Shown: positions 1 through 6,212 of the stretch, in pieces
Layout: the number at the start of each line of letters is the position of its first letter
How positions within the stretch are numbered: position 1 is the stretch's first letter
NCBI GenBank assembly: GCA_937879825.1
Contig: CALFMQ010000178.1
Span: 1-7,514, forward strand
DNA length: 7,514 nucleotides
Origin: an uncultured Phycisphaerales bacterium
GTDB lineage: Bacteria; Planctomycetota; Phycisphaerae; Phycisphaerales; UBA1924
Direction: 5' to 3'
Position numbers and translations under genes: made by a program
The notes under the pieces: generated by a model
Seen by the model: only the letters and a program-made list of their open reading frames with translations
Databases searched by the model: none
Told to the model about the DNA's origin: nothing

Positions 1-442
1 CTCCAAGGCTCGATCGTCGGGGAGCCCGGAGGGACTGGTCGCCCTGGCGGATGGGACCGGCCAGGAGCCAGCCGAGTTCGCAGGGCTCGTCCTGATTGAA
101 ACCGAGACGGGAGCGACCGTCGATCTGGATGGCGCTGGCGATCTCGGACTCGGACATCGGCGGCTGGCGCACGGAACGCGTTCGCACGAGCCGGTCGTCG
201 AGGCCGATGACGCACCTGTTGGAGGTGAATCCGGAATGCTTGGCGGCGTCGGCGATCTCGCGGGCGAGAGCGCGGATCTCCTCGAATGACATTGCAGCGA
301 TGCCCGCGGACTGGAAGGGCACGCGTGCGGAGGCCACGACGGACGGATTGGACCATGACTTCGCTTGCGCGAGTTTGACGGAACCGGACCCGAGATCGAT
401 TCCGATCGGGAGGCGGCCGACTTTCAGCATGGAGCCGAGCAT
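1..442 (-). CDS. pilM: PilM-like actin-fold pilus/secretion assembly protein (N-terminal part, cut by window edge)
   Basis: An open frame on the minus strand starts with ATG at 442 and runs without a stop to base 1, giving 147 codons; the rest lies outside the window. The protein begins MLGSMLKVGRLPIGIDLG, and residues 13-25 (IGIDLGSGSVKLA) match the phosphate-1 loop of actin-like ATPases as found at the start of PilM. Known PilM proteins are cytoplasmic, bind nucleotide and recruit the inner-membrane PilN/PilO pair; the equivalent region in type II secretion is the cytoplasmic domain of GspL. The start at 442 is chosen because GGAGAG lies 11 nt upstream; a second in-frame ATG at 430 is possible. 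It follows the GspH-like gene by 66 nt in the same direction, so it is probably the sixth gene of the pseudopilin operon, and PilN/PilO-like genes would be expected to the left. The symbol is by family resemblance only. Confidence 0.82.
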   Translation of the reverse strand, partial: MLGSMLKVGRLPIGIDLGSGSVKLAQAKSWSNPSVVASARVPFQSAGIAAMSFEEIRALAREIADAAKHSGFTSNRCVIGLDDRLVRTRSVRQPPMSESEIASAIQIDGRSRLGFNQDEPCELGWLLAGPIRQGDQSLRAPRRSSLG

Positions 443-508
443 GGTTCGGTGATCTCTCCGTCTATTTGAGGCATCCGCGTGTTCGGGTGGCGGGCTTGAT
501 CCTGCGGT

Positions 509-1144
509 TCAGTCGGCTTCGTCGATGTCGATTCGTTCGACCGTCACGCGCCCGGTGAATGGGGCGATGTTGATTCGGAATGCCGCCAGATCGCTCCAGA
601 CTTCGAGCGAGCCGCCGTTGCCCGGTTCGGGCCCGGTGAGGTTCTCGACGGGGCCTCCGAGTTCATCGAAGATGAGCATGTCGCCGTCGTTGAAGTTGAC
701 GTTCTCGATACGGACGCCGCCGAACTTGTTCCACGCTTCGCGGTTTCGATCGAGGGCGCCGAAATCGCGGAAGAACGGGCTGGTCGGGTTATCGGGATCG
801 GCCATTGCGGCGGTCTCGAGATCGAGGACCGGGCCGCTCACCTCGGCGAGGACATAGCCGTTGCCTTCGGCGTAGGTGTACGCGCCCGCGTCGATCTCGG
901 CGTAGCGATTAAACCAGATCGCGCGTCTTTCCTGATACGCCAGCGCATCGCCCTGGAGGAAGGTGATGTCTGCGACGATCGTGCGCACGGCGGCCTGGGT
1001 GCGGAGCACGCCAGACTGCGTCATGGCCGGGATGACCATCGTGCCGGCGATTCCCAGCAGCGCGAGCGTGATGACCAGTTCGATCAGCGTATAGCCCCCG
1101 CGGCTACGGGAGCGCGGGAGATCGGGCGTGACGCGACGCGTCAT
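509..1144 (-). CDS. GspH/FimT-like pseudopilin
   Basis: This encodes a 211-aa protein with a class III prepilin leader. An Arg-rich leader of 17 residues ends in Gly-Gly and is followed by YTLIELVITLALLGIAG; predicted cleavage is Gly17|Tyr18, with Glu22 as the conserved +5 glutamate. The hydrophobic stretch at about 18-40 would be the N-terminal filament helix. The C-terminal half fits the GspH/FimT fold: a FDELGGPV motif near 159-166, a Gly-rich turn at 171-179 and a final strand pair with INIAPFTGRVTVE near 191-203. GspH-type proteins are minor pseudopilins near the tip of the pseudopilus. The ATG at 1144 is only 3 nt after the stop of the upstream 98-aa gene, and its AAGGAG ribosome site is made of that gene's last two codons, so the two are probably translationally coupled. 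The GspH assignment is a fold-pattern judgement; another minor pilin class is possible. Confidence 0.85.
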   Translation of the reverse strand: MTRRVTPDLPRSRSRGGYTLIELVITLALLGIAGTMVIPAMTQSGVLRTQAAVRTIVADITFLQGDALAYQERRAIWFNRYAEIDAGAYTYAEGNGYVLAEVSGPVLDLETAAMADPDNPTSPFFRDFGALDRNREAWNKFGGVRIENVNFNDGDMLIFDELGGPVENLTGPEPGNGGSLEVWSDLAAFRINIAPFTGRVTVERIDIDEAD

Positions 1145-1147
1145 GGC

Positions 1148-1444
1148 TCACTCCTTGGTGGCGGGCATGGAAAGCACCTTCACATCGAAGGGGCCCATCT
1201 TGTTGAGCTTGGTCTCGATCGAGCCCAGCTTCTTCTCCACCTTTTCGATCGCCTTGATCATCTTGTTGCGCTGATCTGCTGCGTTGGGGAACCCGACGGT
1301 CTGGTCGCCGGCGTATGCGGGTTGCACGGAGGGACGGTCGGCCTCGCCGCGGAGCACGAGTGCGCCCAAGAGCAGGGCGATCGCTGTGAGGGCGGTGTTG
1401 GTGTACGTCAATCCGTGGCGTCGATTCTCATTGCTGTGGGCCAT
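1148..1444 (-). CDS. Small single-pass membrane protein with coiled coil, unknown function
   Basis: I do not recognise this 98-aa protein. It has a short basic N-terminus (NENRRHG), a hydrophobic segment at about 15-32, a linker ending in AYAG that resembles a signal-peptidase site, and a Lys/Glu-rich amphipathic helix at about 57-83 (MIKAIEKVEKKLGSIE) likely to form a coiled coil. The RRHG ahead of the hydrophobic stretch recalls a prepilin leader, but the +5 residue after Gly11 is Asn, not Glu. GspK-type pseudopilins also lack Glu5, yet are much larger. It lies 17 nt after the atypical pseudopilin gene and 3 nt before the GspH-like gene, so it is part of the operon. A membrane-anchored or exported accessory subunit of the pseudopilus machine is the likely role, by context only. 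The ATG at 1444 is preceded by GGGAG at 6-nt spacing. Confidence 0.72.
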   Translation of the reverse strand: MAHSNENRRHGLTYTNTALTAIALLLGALVLRGEADRPSVQPAYAGDQTVGFPNAADQRNKMIKAIEKVEKKLGSIETKLNKMGPFDVKVLSMPATKE

Positions 1445-1461
1445 GGCTCACTCCCGAGGGT

Positions 1462-2145
1462 TCAAGGCGAGTCGGAGGCCGCGGACGCGCCCAAGCGCGC
1501 CTCGACACTCGACTCCACCAGATCACCATCGGATTCCGCGGAGACCCTCGTAAGCGAGATGCGGAAGAGTTCGGTCCGATTCGACTCGTCGATGCGCTCG
1601 AAACGGAATGAACGGACCTCCGCCCCGATAACTCGGCGCTGGACATCGGGAGCGCCCACCCACTGCTGGGCGAAGGCGCCGGAGTTGATGACGGTGGGGA
1701 GGACTCTGCGGGAGGTCGTGTCTGTCGGGGGTTCGCCGATACCGTCGAACGCGTCGGCGGGCTTGGTGCAGACCCAGGCCGAGATGACCTGCCTGGCGAC
1801 GGAGTAGTGGAGCACGGCGATCTCGCCGCGATTGATCTTCGTCTTGTCGTCGGGGTCGCCGCCCCAGAGCACGACAAAGGTGTCGCCCGTGAGCGGTTCA
1901 TGCTCGATGGCGAAGATTTCGATTGACGACTCGACGAGTTCGCGGATGCCGTCGAGGACTGGATCTGATTCTGTTTGTGAGGTGCTGGCGGCCTGCCCCG
2001 CGCGGAGGAGGCGTGGGCCGACAAACGCTGCGATTCCGCCGATCGATACGGCGGCGACGAGCAGGATGATGATTTCGGAGGACGCGACACCGTGGCGCGC
2101 CGGTCGATGGAGGGTCACGCGTCTGTGGGCTCTGATCTGATGCAT
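1462..2145 (-). CDS. Atypical minor pseudopilin (possibly GspJ-like)
   Basis: The preferred start is ATG at 2145, giving 227 aa; the open frame extends to 2268 but that part overlaps the upstream pseudopilin gene and is rich in Arg/Pro. The N-terminus is basic (RAHRRVTLHRPARHG) and is followed by VASSEIIILLVAAVSIGG. Gly19|Val20 with Glu24 at +5 fits a class III prepilin leader, although Val-Ala-Ser-Ser replaces the usual Phe-Thr-Leu-Ile/Val. The hydrophobic helix covers about 25-43. The soluble part ends with RVIGAEVRSFRFERIDES and a following strand, which loosely recalls the C-terminal strands of GspJ-type minor pseudopilins; this is weak. The start lacks a strong Shine-Dalgarno sequence, so coupling to the gene ending 35 nt upstream is possible. 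Low-confidence alternatives are another pseudopilin class or a membrane-anchored protein that is not processed. Confidence 0.75.
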   Translation of the reverse strand: MHQIRAHRRVTLHRPARHGVASSEIIILLVAAVSIGGIAAFVGPRLLRAGQAASTSQTESDPVLDGIRELVESSIEIFAIEHEPLTGDTFVVLWGGDPDDKTKINRGEIAVLHYSVARQVISAWVCTKPADAFDGIGEPPTDTTSRRVLPTVINSGAFAQQWVGAPDVQRRVIGAEVRSFRFERIDESNRTELFRISLTRVSAESDGDLVESSVEARLGASAASDSP

Positions 2146-2180
2146 CGTTGAGGGCGGCGTCGCGGCCGCGGGTTGCGGGG

Positions 2181-2642
2181 CTAATCGAGTTCGTTGGAGA
2201 GTTGGTTCGTGAGCTTGTTGTAGCCGGCGGCGTAGACGATGAGGCCGTCGGTCTGGTCGTAGTACCACCCGTTATCGCTCGTGTGCAGATCGGCGGCGGC
2301 GGTCGCGAAGTCGCCCTCTGCGAGGAGGAAGCTCTTCGTGAAGGCGTTGTAGGGTTGTTCCTTGAGGTACTCGAACGAGATGAGCGCGCCCCAGCCGCTC
2401 TTGGTGCCGCCCTCGCCCATCGGATCGTCGGGGTCTGCGGTGGGGAGCACGCCGTCGTTTCCGATTCGGTAGAGCTCGACCTGCTGGTTGATCATCTGCA
2501 CCTGGCGGGCGAGGGAGGAGCGCAGCGCGTCCTGCGTGGCGCTGGAGAACTGCGGCACGACCAGCGCCGCGAGGATTCCGAGAATCACCACGACGATCAG
2601 GATTTCGACGAGTGTGAAGCCGTATCGGCGATTGGGGGTCAT
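2181..2642 (-). CDS. GspG-like type II secretion pseudopilin, second tandem copy
   Basis: The start ATG at 2642 has GAGGTG a few bases upstream and gives a 153-aa protein, MTPNRRYG|FTLVEILIVV; an in-frame extension to 2726 has no pilin features and crosses a strong hairpin. Cleavage after Gly8 leaves Phe at the mature N-terminus and Glu at +5, followed by ILGILAALVVPQF, the helix typical of GspG major pseudopilins. The soluble domain has VELYRIGNDGVLPT, an Asp-Pro-Met-Gly turn, SGWG, EYLKEQPYN and NGWYY, all with counterparts in the upstream copy. GspG subunits polymerise into the periplasmic pseudopilus that drives type II secretion; related pilins build type IV pili. The C-terminal part is shorter than in the upstream copy by about 15 residues. 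Which of the two copies is the major subunit cannot be told from sequence alone. Confidence 0.9.
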   Translation of the reverse strand: MTPNRRYGFTLVEILIVVVILGILAALVVPQFSSATQDALRSSLARQVQMINQQVELYRIGNDGVLPTADPDDPMGEGGTKSGWGALISFEYLKEQPYNAFTKSFLLAEGDFATAAADLHTSDNGWYYDQTDGLIVYAAGYNKLTNQLSNELD

Positions 2643-3241
2643 CGGGTCCACCTCACCCTGGTGCTCGATCGCATACTTCTGCGAAGACGGGCGGACCCGA
2701 TCAAGGGTCCGCCCGCGAAGGTTCAAAGATCACTCATCCTCTACCGGGGCGATGATTAGTTCGCCTCGTGGAAGAGCTGAGCGCCGGTGTCCGGATCATC
2801 CTTGTTCTCGATGAGACCAGCGGCCCAGACGCGGCCCTCGAGCCAGGCCGGAGGAACCGCGGCGTCATCGGCGTCGGCGTAGAACCAGCCGTTGGCGTTG
2901 TCGCGATCGGCGCCTTCGGCGTCGGTCACGTCACCGGCGACGATGTCGCCCGACTTGGTGTAGCCGTTGATCGGGACTTCCTTGAGGTAGTCGCCGCCGA
3001 CCATGACGCCCCAGCCGCTGTTGTTGAGGCCGTCACCCATGGGGTCGGTGGCGTCCTCGGTCGGGTACGCGCCACCGTTCTGCACACGGTAGAGCTCGAC
3101 CTGCGACGAGATCGTCTGGAGCTGGCTCTCGAGGGCGCCCTTGATGGCGCTATCGGAAGCATTCACGAACTGAGGCACGACGATCGCCGCGAGGATCCCC
3201 AGGATCACGACGACGATCAGGATTTCGACCAGCGTGAAGCC
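2554..3241. repeat. Diverged tandem gene duplication: near-identical pilin-helix segments
   Basis: Bases 2554-2621 and 3174-3241 encode the N-terminal helix of the two GspG-like proteins and agree at 60 of 68 positions by eye, with the Phe-to-Ala-Ala stretch identical at protein level. The rest of each gene is recognisably homologous but much more diverged. This indicates a tandem duplication with the helix held by selection or occasional gene conversion. Confidence 0.75.
2688..2715 (-). terminator. Strong hairpin between the two GspG-like genes (attenuator or mRNA-end stabiliser)
   Basis: CGGGCGGACCC (2688-2698) pairs perfectly with GGGTCCGCCCG (2705-2715) around a 6-nt loop, an 11-bp stem of high GC. 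It lies about 40 nt past the stop of the first pseudopilin and 45 nt before the start of the second. On the coding strand only TCTTC follows, a poor U-tract, so partial termination or protection of the upstream message from 3' exonucleases is more likely than a complete stop. Either would let the first gene be expressed above the rest. Confidence 0.6.
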
Positions 3242-3262
3242 GGTCTTTCTGCTGCTGCGCAT
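2756..3262 (-). CDS. GspG-like type II secretion pseudopilin, first tandem copy
   Basis: The ATG at 3262 is preceded by AAGGAG at 9-nt spacing and yields 168 aa; an upstream in-frame extension to 3430 lacks any pilin-like sequence and an ATG at 3286 has its purine stretch too close. The leader MRSSRKTG is followed by FTLVEILIVVVILG, giving cleavage at Gly8|Phe9 and Glu13 at +5. The helix ends in AAIVVPQF. In the soluble part QVELYRVQNGGAYPT, DPMGDG, SGWG, DYLKEVPINGYTKSG and NGWFY are aligned features shared with the next gene and typical of GspG-type subunits, which form the pseudopilus of type II secretion. As the first gene of the operon, with the best ribosome site and a hairpin after it, it is the better candidate for the major subunit (inference). 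The Asp-rich segment near 128-140 could include metal ligands, but it does not match the classical GspG calcium loop clearly. Confidence 0.9.
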   Translation of the reverse strand: MRSSRKTGFTLVEILIVVVILGILAAIVVPQFVNASDSAIKGALESQLQTISSQVELYRVQNGGAYPTEDATDPMGDGLNNSGWGVMVGGDYLKEVPINGYTKSGDIVAGDVTDAEGADRDNANGWFYADADDAAVPPAWLEGRVWAAGLIENKDDPDTGAQLFHEAN

Positions 3263-3564
3263 AGTGGAGTACTCCTTGAGGAACATCCTCGCTTGATCCA
3301 CCGGGGCGTTTCGACCATCGCCCCAACTGAAGAAACTTGACGCTCCGTCCGGGAGCGGTCGACCTCGATGCTGGTCGCGGCGCAACGCCGCGCCGGCCCG
3401 TGACGACTCCGCCACGGACGCTGTGAACATCGACGCGGATCGGACGCTTCTTCACTGGGCGACGAAGATTGGAGGTGGGATCGGGGTGAATTCCCGTCAC
3501 ACACGATGCAGGGCGGAGATGTTCGCTTGTCGGCGCAGCCGGCAGCGCACGGCCCATAACAGAG

Positions 3565-3588
3565 CACACCCGCGTGGCAGCGGGTGTG
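3565..3588. terminator. Perfect 9-bp hairpin, second of a tandem pair
   Basis: CACACCCGC pairs with GCGGGTGTG around a 6-nt loop. It lies 24 nt beyond the hairpin that follows the HEAT-protein gene. Neither strand has a proper U-tract, so it may be a back-up terminator, a message-end stabiliser, or part of the pseudopilin leader. Confidence 0.4.
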
Positions 3589-3611
3589 GCGTGCTCGAAT
3601 GATTGGTTATC

Positions 3612-3635
3612 GCCCGCTCACGCGGTTGAGCGGGC
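3612..3635 (-). terminator. Likely terminator or 3'-end hairpin of the HEAT-protein gene
   Basis: GCCCGCTCA and TGAGCGGGC form a perfect 9-bp stem with a 6-nt loop, starting 5 nt after the TAA of the 729-aa gene. The following bases on that strand, GATAACC, are not U-rich, so it is a U-less hairpin rather than a classical intrinsic terminator. Confidence 0.55.
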
Positions 3636-3640
3636 CTTGC

Positions 3641-5830
3641 TTACTCGGTCTCGAGGATCAGGGGCACGACGCCGCCGGTCGGGAGGTTGAGTGCGCCCAT
3701 GAGTGTGGCGGCGCTGATCGCGACGCCGGGATCATCCGACCGGACCTGCTCGATGAGCCAATCGATGTGGCGCTTGTCGAGCATGTTGCCGCAGCGCTTG
3801 GCCGAGGCCGTGACTGCGGCGAAGAGATCGAGTTGATCGGCGCTGGTGTCGTCCATCACGGCGTCCATCAGCGCGACCTGCGTGTTCTTGTCGCAGATGT
3901 ACGAGAGGACCTCGGCGGTGTGCAGGCGGACCTGTCCGTCGGTCTCGCTCATGGAAGCGAGGAGCGCCCGGGCGGCGTCATCGACGCGGAGAACAGGGTT
4001 GCGTCCGATGGCGAGCCGGCGGAGCGCGTCGAGCGCTTCGAGGGAGAATCGCTCGGCGGAGGCGTCGTTCATCGGGGTGCCGCTGGAGGCGGTGACGAGC
4101 TGCTCGGCGTTTGCGGCGATCTGTTCGTCGGTGAGTCCCTCGCGCGCCATGCGGGTGAGGGGGTCGGCGTCGTAGTTGCGACCGATGCGGGCCATCATGC
4201 CGGGGTCCATCATGGCGATGACCGGCGTGGCGCGGAGTCGCGAACTGGAGCGGATGGTCTCCATGGTGGAGACGGTGCGGTCCTCGGGGAGATCGATGAT
4301 CATGAGATCGATGCCGGGCACGCGGGCCATGTCGGACTCGATCTCGTCGAGCGAAGCGCCGGGGCGGACAACCTGGTATCCGGCATCCTCGAGCGCAGCG
4401 CGAAGACGCTGCTGATCTTCGATGCTGGAGGCGAGCACGGCGGCGTAGTGCGTGCCGGCGTCGCGGATCGCGGACGCGAGGATGGGCACGACGCGCTCGG
4501 AGCCGGCGAAGGGCGTGACCGGGTTGGCATTGGCCAGCGCGAGCGCGGACTCGAAGCGCACGCGGCGGTCGGGATACGAGAGCGCTTCGAGGAGCGGCCT
4601 GCGATCGTCGAGGCCGGACCAGAGCCCGGCGCCGCCGGCGCTCTGCGAGAGCGCGCTGATGGCTTTGCGGGCCAGGAGCGTGTCGCCGGAGTCGAGCGCG
4701 TCGCCCAGGACGCGCTGCATGGCGGTAGCGCCGGCCGCGACGGCGTAGTAGGTCGGTGAGAGGTTGTCGAGGGGCCAGCGGGGGTTTTCCCAGTCGGTCG
4801 GCTGGCGGATTTCGCGGGAGAAGTTGGCGGCGAGCCAGAGCGCGACGGCGTCCTCGTCGGTCGAGTCGATGTTCAGCGCGTGCTTGGCGAGGTCCATCGC
4901 GCGGGTCTCGTGATAGACCTCGGTGCGGATGGCGGTGGCGTTGAGGCCGATGCCCGGGAGGTAGTCCCAGAGGAGTTGGTAATCCTCACCCGGGAACGAG
5001 AGCATGCCGGGGCCGGAGCGGCCGTCCATATAGCGCTGGCCGAGTTCGCGGTAGGCCGCGGCGACCGGTGCGTTCTCGACGCCGCCGATCGTGGAAATCG
5101 CGCGGGCGGCTGCGGCGCGGACGGGCTGGGCGTCGGTGTTGGAGCGGAGTTCGTAGAGGGCTGGGAGCGACTCGGGGTAGCGGACGGCGCCGAGGATATT
5201 GCAGACGGTCTCCTGCACATCGGGCGTCATCGCGGGGAGGGCCGCCGAGAGGGGCGCGACGACCTGCCGGCCCATGTCCATGAAGAGTGACTGAATCTCG
5301 CTCTGGAGTTGGATGTCATTGCGGCGCGATGAGAGGACTTCGAGGAGTGAAGGCACGGCGTACTCGCCGGCCTCGATGAGCCGCTCGCGTGCGTAGATTT
5401 TGTTGCGCAGGTCGCCTGTGAGGAGCGAGATGTTGCGCATGACCTCATTGGGGTTGCGGGAGCGGGCCATCTTGCCGCCTTCGAAGAGCGCCCAGAGATC
5501 GGCGGCGGCGTCTTCGAGTTGATCGACGGCGAGCGCGCGGTGGTAGGCGCGCTCGAAGCGCTCGATTCGTGTCGGGGAGTCCTCGACGATTGCGAGGAAC
5601 TCGGAAGGATCGAGATCCATACCCAGGAGCGCGTTGGCTTCACCCTCGGCGAGTTCGAACTGAGCGATGTTCACATAGTGGATGAAGTCGTCGACGCGCT
5701 GGGTGATGACCTTGTTGCGGTCGTCATTCTGGCGTGCCAGCGTGGTTGAGGCGGGGAGGAGCCACGCGGCGAGCGTCGCGAGCACGAGAATCGTGGCGAT
5801 ACGGGGCAAGCGGGTCTGGGTGAGTCGCAC
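3641..5830 (-). CDS. Exported HEAT-repeat protein with an internal degenerate receiver-like domain
   Basis: A 729-aa protein starting with GTG at 5830, preceded by AGGAG at 6-nt spacing. Residues 1-32 form a signal peptide: basic start, hydrophobic core ATILVLATLAAWLLP, and a likely signal-peptidase I cut after Leu-Ala at 31-32, so the protein is probably periplasmic or secreted. Helical-pair repeats of HEAT type are seen at about 140-250, 385-455 and 590-725 (for example AVPSLLEVLSSRR and VRAAAARAISTIGG). Between them, about 462-580 resembles a response-regulator receiver: a first strand, the helix EDQQRLRAALEDAGYQVV, GIDLMIIDLPED with Asp513 at the phospho-acceptor place, and LRATPVIAMM. 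The first acidic pair and the Thr/Ser of the active site are missing, so signalling by phosphorylation is doubtful. HEAT arrays usually bind proteins; no enzyme motif is seen. It stands alone between hairpins and a divergent promoter region. Its function is unknown. Confidence 0.88.
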   Translation of the reverse strand: MRLTQTRLPRIATILVLATLAAWLLPASTTLARQNDDRNKVITQRVDDFIHYVNIAQFELAEGEANALLGMDLDPSEFLAIVEDSPTRIERFERAYHRALAVDQLEDAAADLWALFEGGKMARSRNPNEVMRNISLLTGDLRNKIYARERLIEAGEYAVPSLLEVLSSRRNDIQLQSEIQSLFMDMGRQVVAPLSAALPAMTPDVQETVCNILGAVRYPESLPALYELRSNTDAQPVRAAAARAISTIGGVENAPVAAAYRELGQRYMDGRSGPGMLSFPGEDYQLLWDYLPGIGLNATAIRTEVYHETRAMDLAKHALNIDSTDEDAVALWLAANFSREIRQPTDWENPRWPLDNLSPTYYAVAAGATAMQRVLGDALDSGDTLLARKAISALSQSAGGAGLWSGLDDRRPLLEALSYPDRRVRFESALALANANPVTPFAGSERVVPILASAIRDAGTHYAAVLASSIEDQQRLRAALEDAGYQVVRPGASLDEIESDMARVPGIDLMIIDLPEDRTVSTMETIRSSSRLRATPVIAMMDPGMMARIGRNYDADPLTRMAREGLTDEQIAANAEQLVTASSGTPMNDASAERFSLEALDALRRLAIGRNPVLRVDDAARALLASMSETDGQVRLHTAEVLSYICDKNTQVALMDAVMDDTSADQLDLFAAVTASAKRCGNMLDKRHIDWLIEQVRSDDPGVAISAATLMGALNLPTGGVVPLILETE

Positions 5831-6212
5831 TACCGGCTCCTGTCTGCTGCCTTTGGGGAGGCCCGAGTTGGGCCGTTGAATCGGAATTGGGCCCGAGTCG
5901 ACTCCCGGCCCCTGTGGGGGGGCGAGAGGGCGAACGGGCCGGGCAATCTAATGGTTGGCACGACCGATTGCCAACCGTGGCGGGGGTCCGGTTCGCACGG
6001 GGAGGGGCCGCGGTTCGGTCGGAATGCGTCCGAATCTTGTTCTGCTGCGATTACCGGGCGTGATGGATGGCGCGGGGCGAACGATCCGCAGGATTTGCGC
6101 TCGGTATTGGTCGGGGGGATCAAGAGGGGCGTGCGGGGAGTCGATCAACCACGGGACCGGGGCGTTTGTGCGTTTCCCCGGAGGAGTCCGGTTGGTGGAG
6201 CGAGGTGAATCT
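5831..6212. promoter_or_regulatory. Divergent intergenic region between the HEAT-protein gene and the HTH-receiver gene
   Basis: This 382-nt region separates two divergent starts and must hold both promoters. It contains the inverted repeat at 5953-5976, a second inverted repeat CCCGGCCC (5904-5911)/GGGCCGGG (5936-5943), and a GAGTCGACTC palindrome at 5895-5904. On the minus strand TTGGCA (5974-5969) is followed after 18 nt by TAGATT (5950-5945), a weak promoter candidate for the HEAT-protein gene. The TCTAAT at 5947-5952 on the plus strand lacks a -35 partner. No gene is supported here. Confidence 0.5.
5953..5976. promoter_or_regulatory. Candidate operator: GGTTGGCA-N8-TGCCAACC inverted repeat
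   Basis: Two perfect 8-bp arms are separated by 8 nt. The centre-to-centre distance is 16 bp, about one and a half helical turns, which suits some dimeric regulators. It sits in the divergent region, overlapping a weak promoter-like pair on the minus strand. The neighbouring HTH-receiver protein is one possible binder, but this is inference; the same sequence could also form an RNA hairpin. Confidence 0.5.

Larger units (their letters stand above)
3263..3640. other. Non-coding region between the HEAT-protein gene and the pseudopilin operon
   Basis: This 378-nt stretch holds no credible gene; open frames through it are shadows or upstream extensions. It contains the two hairpins at 3565-3588 and 3612-3635, a CGCGGCG-CAA-CGCCGCG hairpin at 3376-3392, and a GGGGCG/CGCCCC pairing at 3303-3324, 41 nt before the pseudopilin start. 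The operon promoter should lie here, but I could find no convincing -35/-10 or sigma-54 hexamers. Confidence 0.6.

Noticed and set aside
96..452. Plus-strand open frame opposite the PilM-like gene
   Set aside because: No recognisable domain; the opposite strand has the actin-like phosphate loop and a ribosome site.
1428..2090. Minus-strand open frame of 220 codons overlapping the atypical pseudopilin
   Set aside because: Its composition is extreme Ser/Arg/Pro, typical of a shifted frame in GC-rich coding DNA, and it overlaps the better-supported pseudopilin frame.
3263..3430. N-terminal extension of the first GspG-like gene
   Set aside because: It would put about 56 unrelated residues ahead of a normal prepilin leader; AAGGAG at 9 nt supports the start at 3262.
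3584..4759. Long plus-strand open frame of 391 codons opposite the HEAT-protein gene
   Set aside because: It is Gly/Val/Asp/His-rich with no recognisable domain, and mirrors the high-GC third codon positions of the real minus-strand gene, which has a signal peptide and HEAT repeats.
5895..5904. GAGTCGACTC palindrome in the divergent region
   Set aside because: A 10-bp palindrome is expected by chance often enough in GC-rich DNA, and nothing else marks it as a site.
5955..5972. Sigma-54-like TGGCAC...TTGC sequence
   Set aside because: The spacer is 6 nt instead of 5, and the bases belong to the perfect inverted repeat, which explains the match better.
5955..6212. In-frame upstream extension of the HTH-receiver gene from a TTG codon
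   Set aside because: The extension has no domain, is rich in Gly and Arg, and covers the candidate operator; the ATG at 6213 has a good ribosome site directly before a normal HTH domain.
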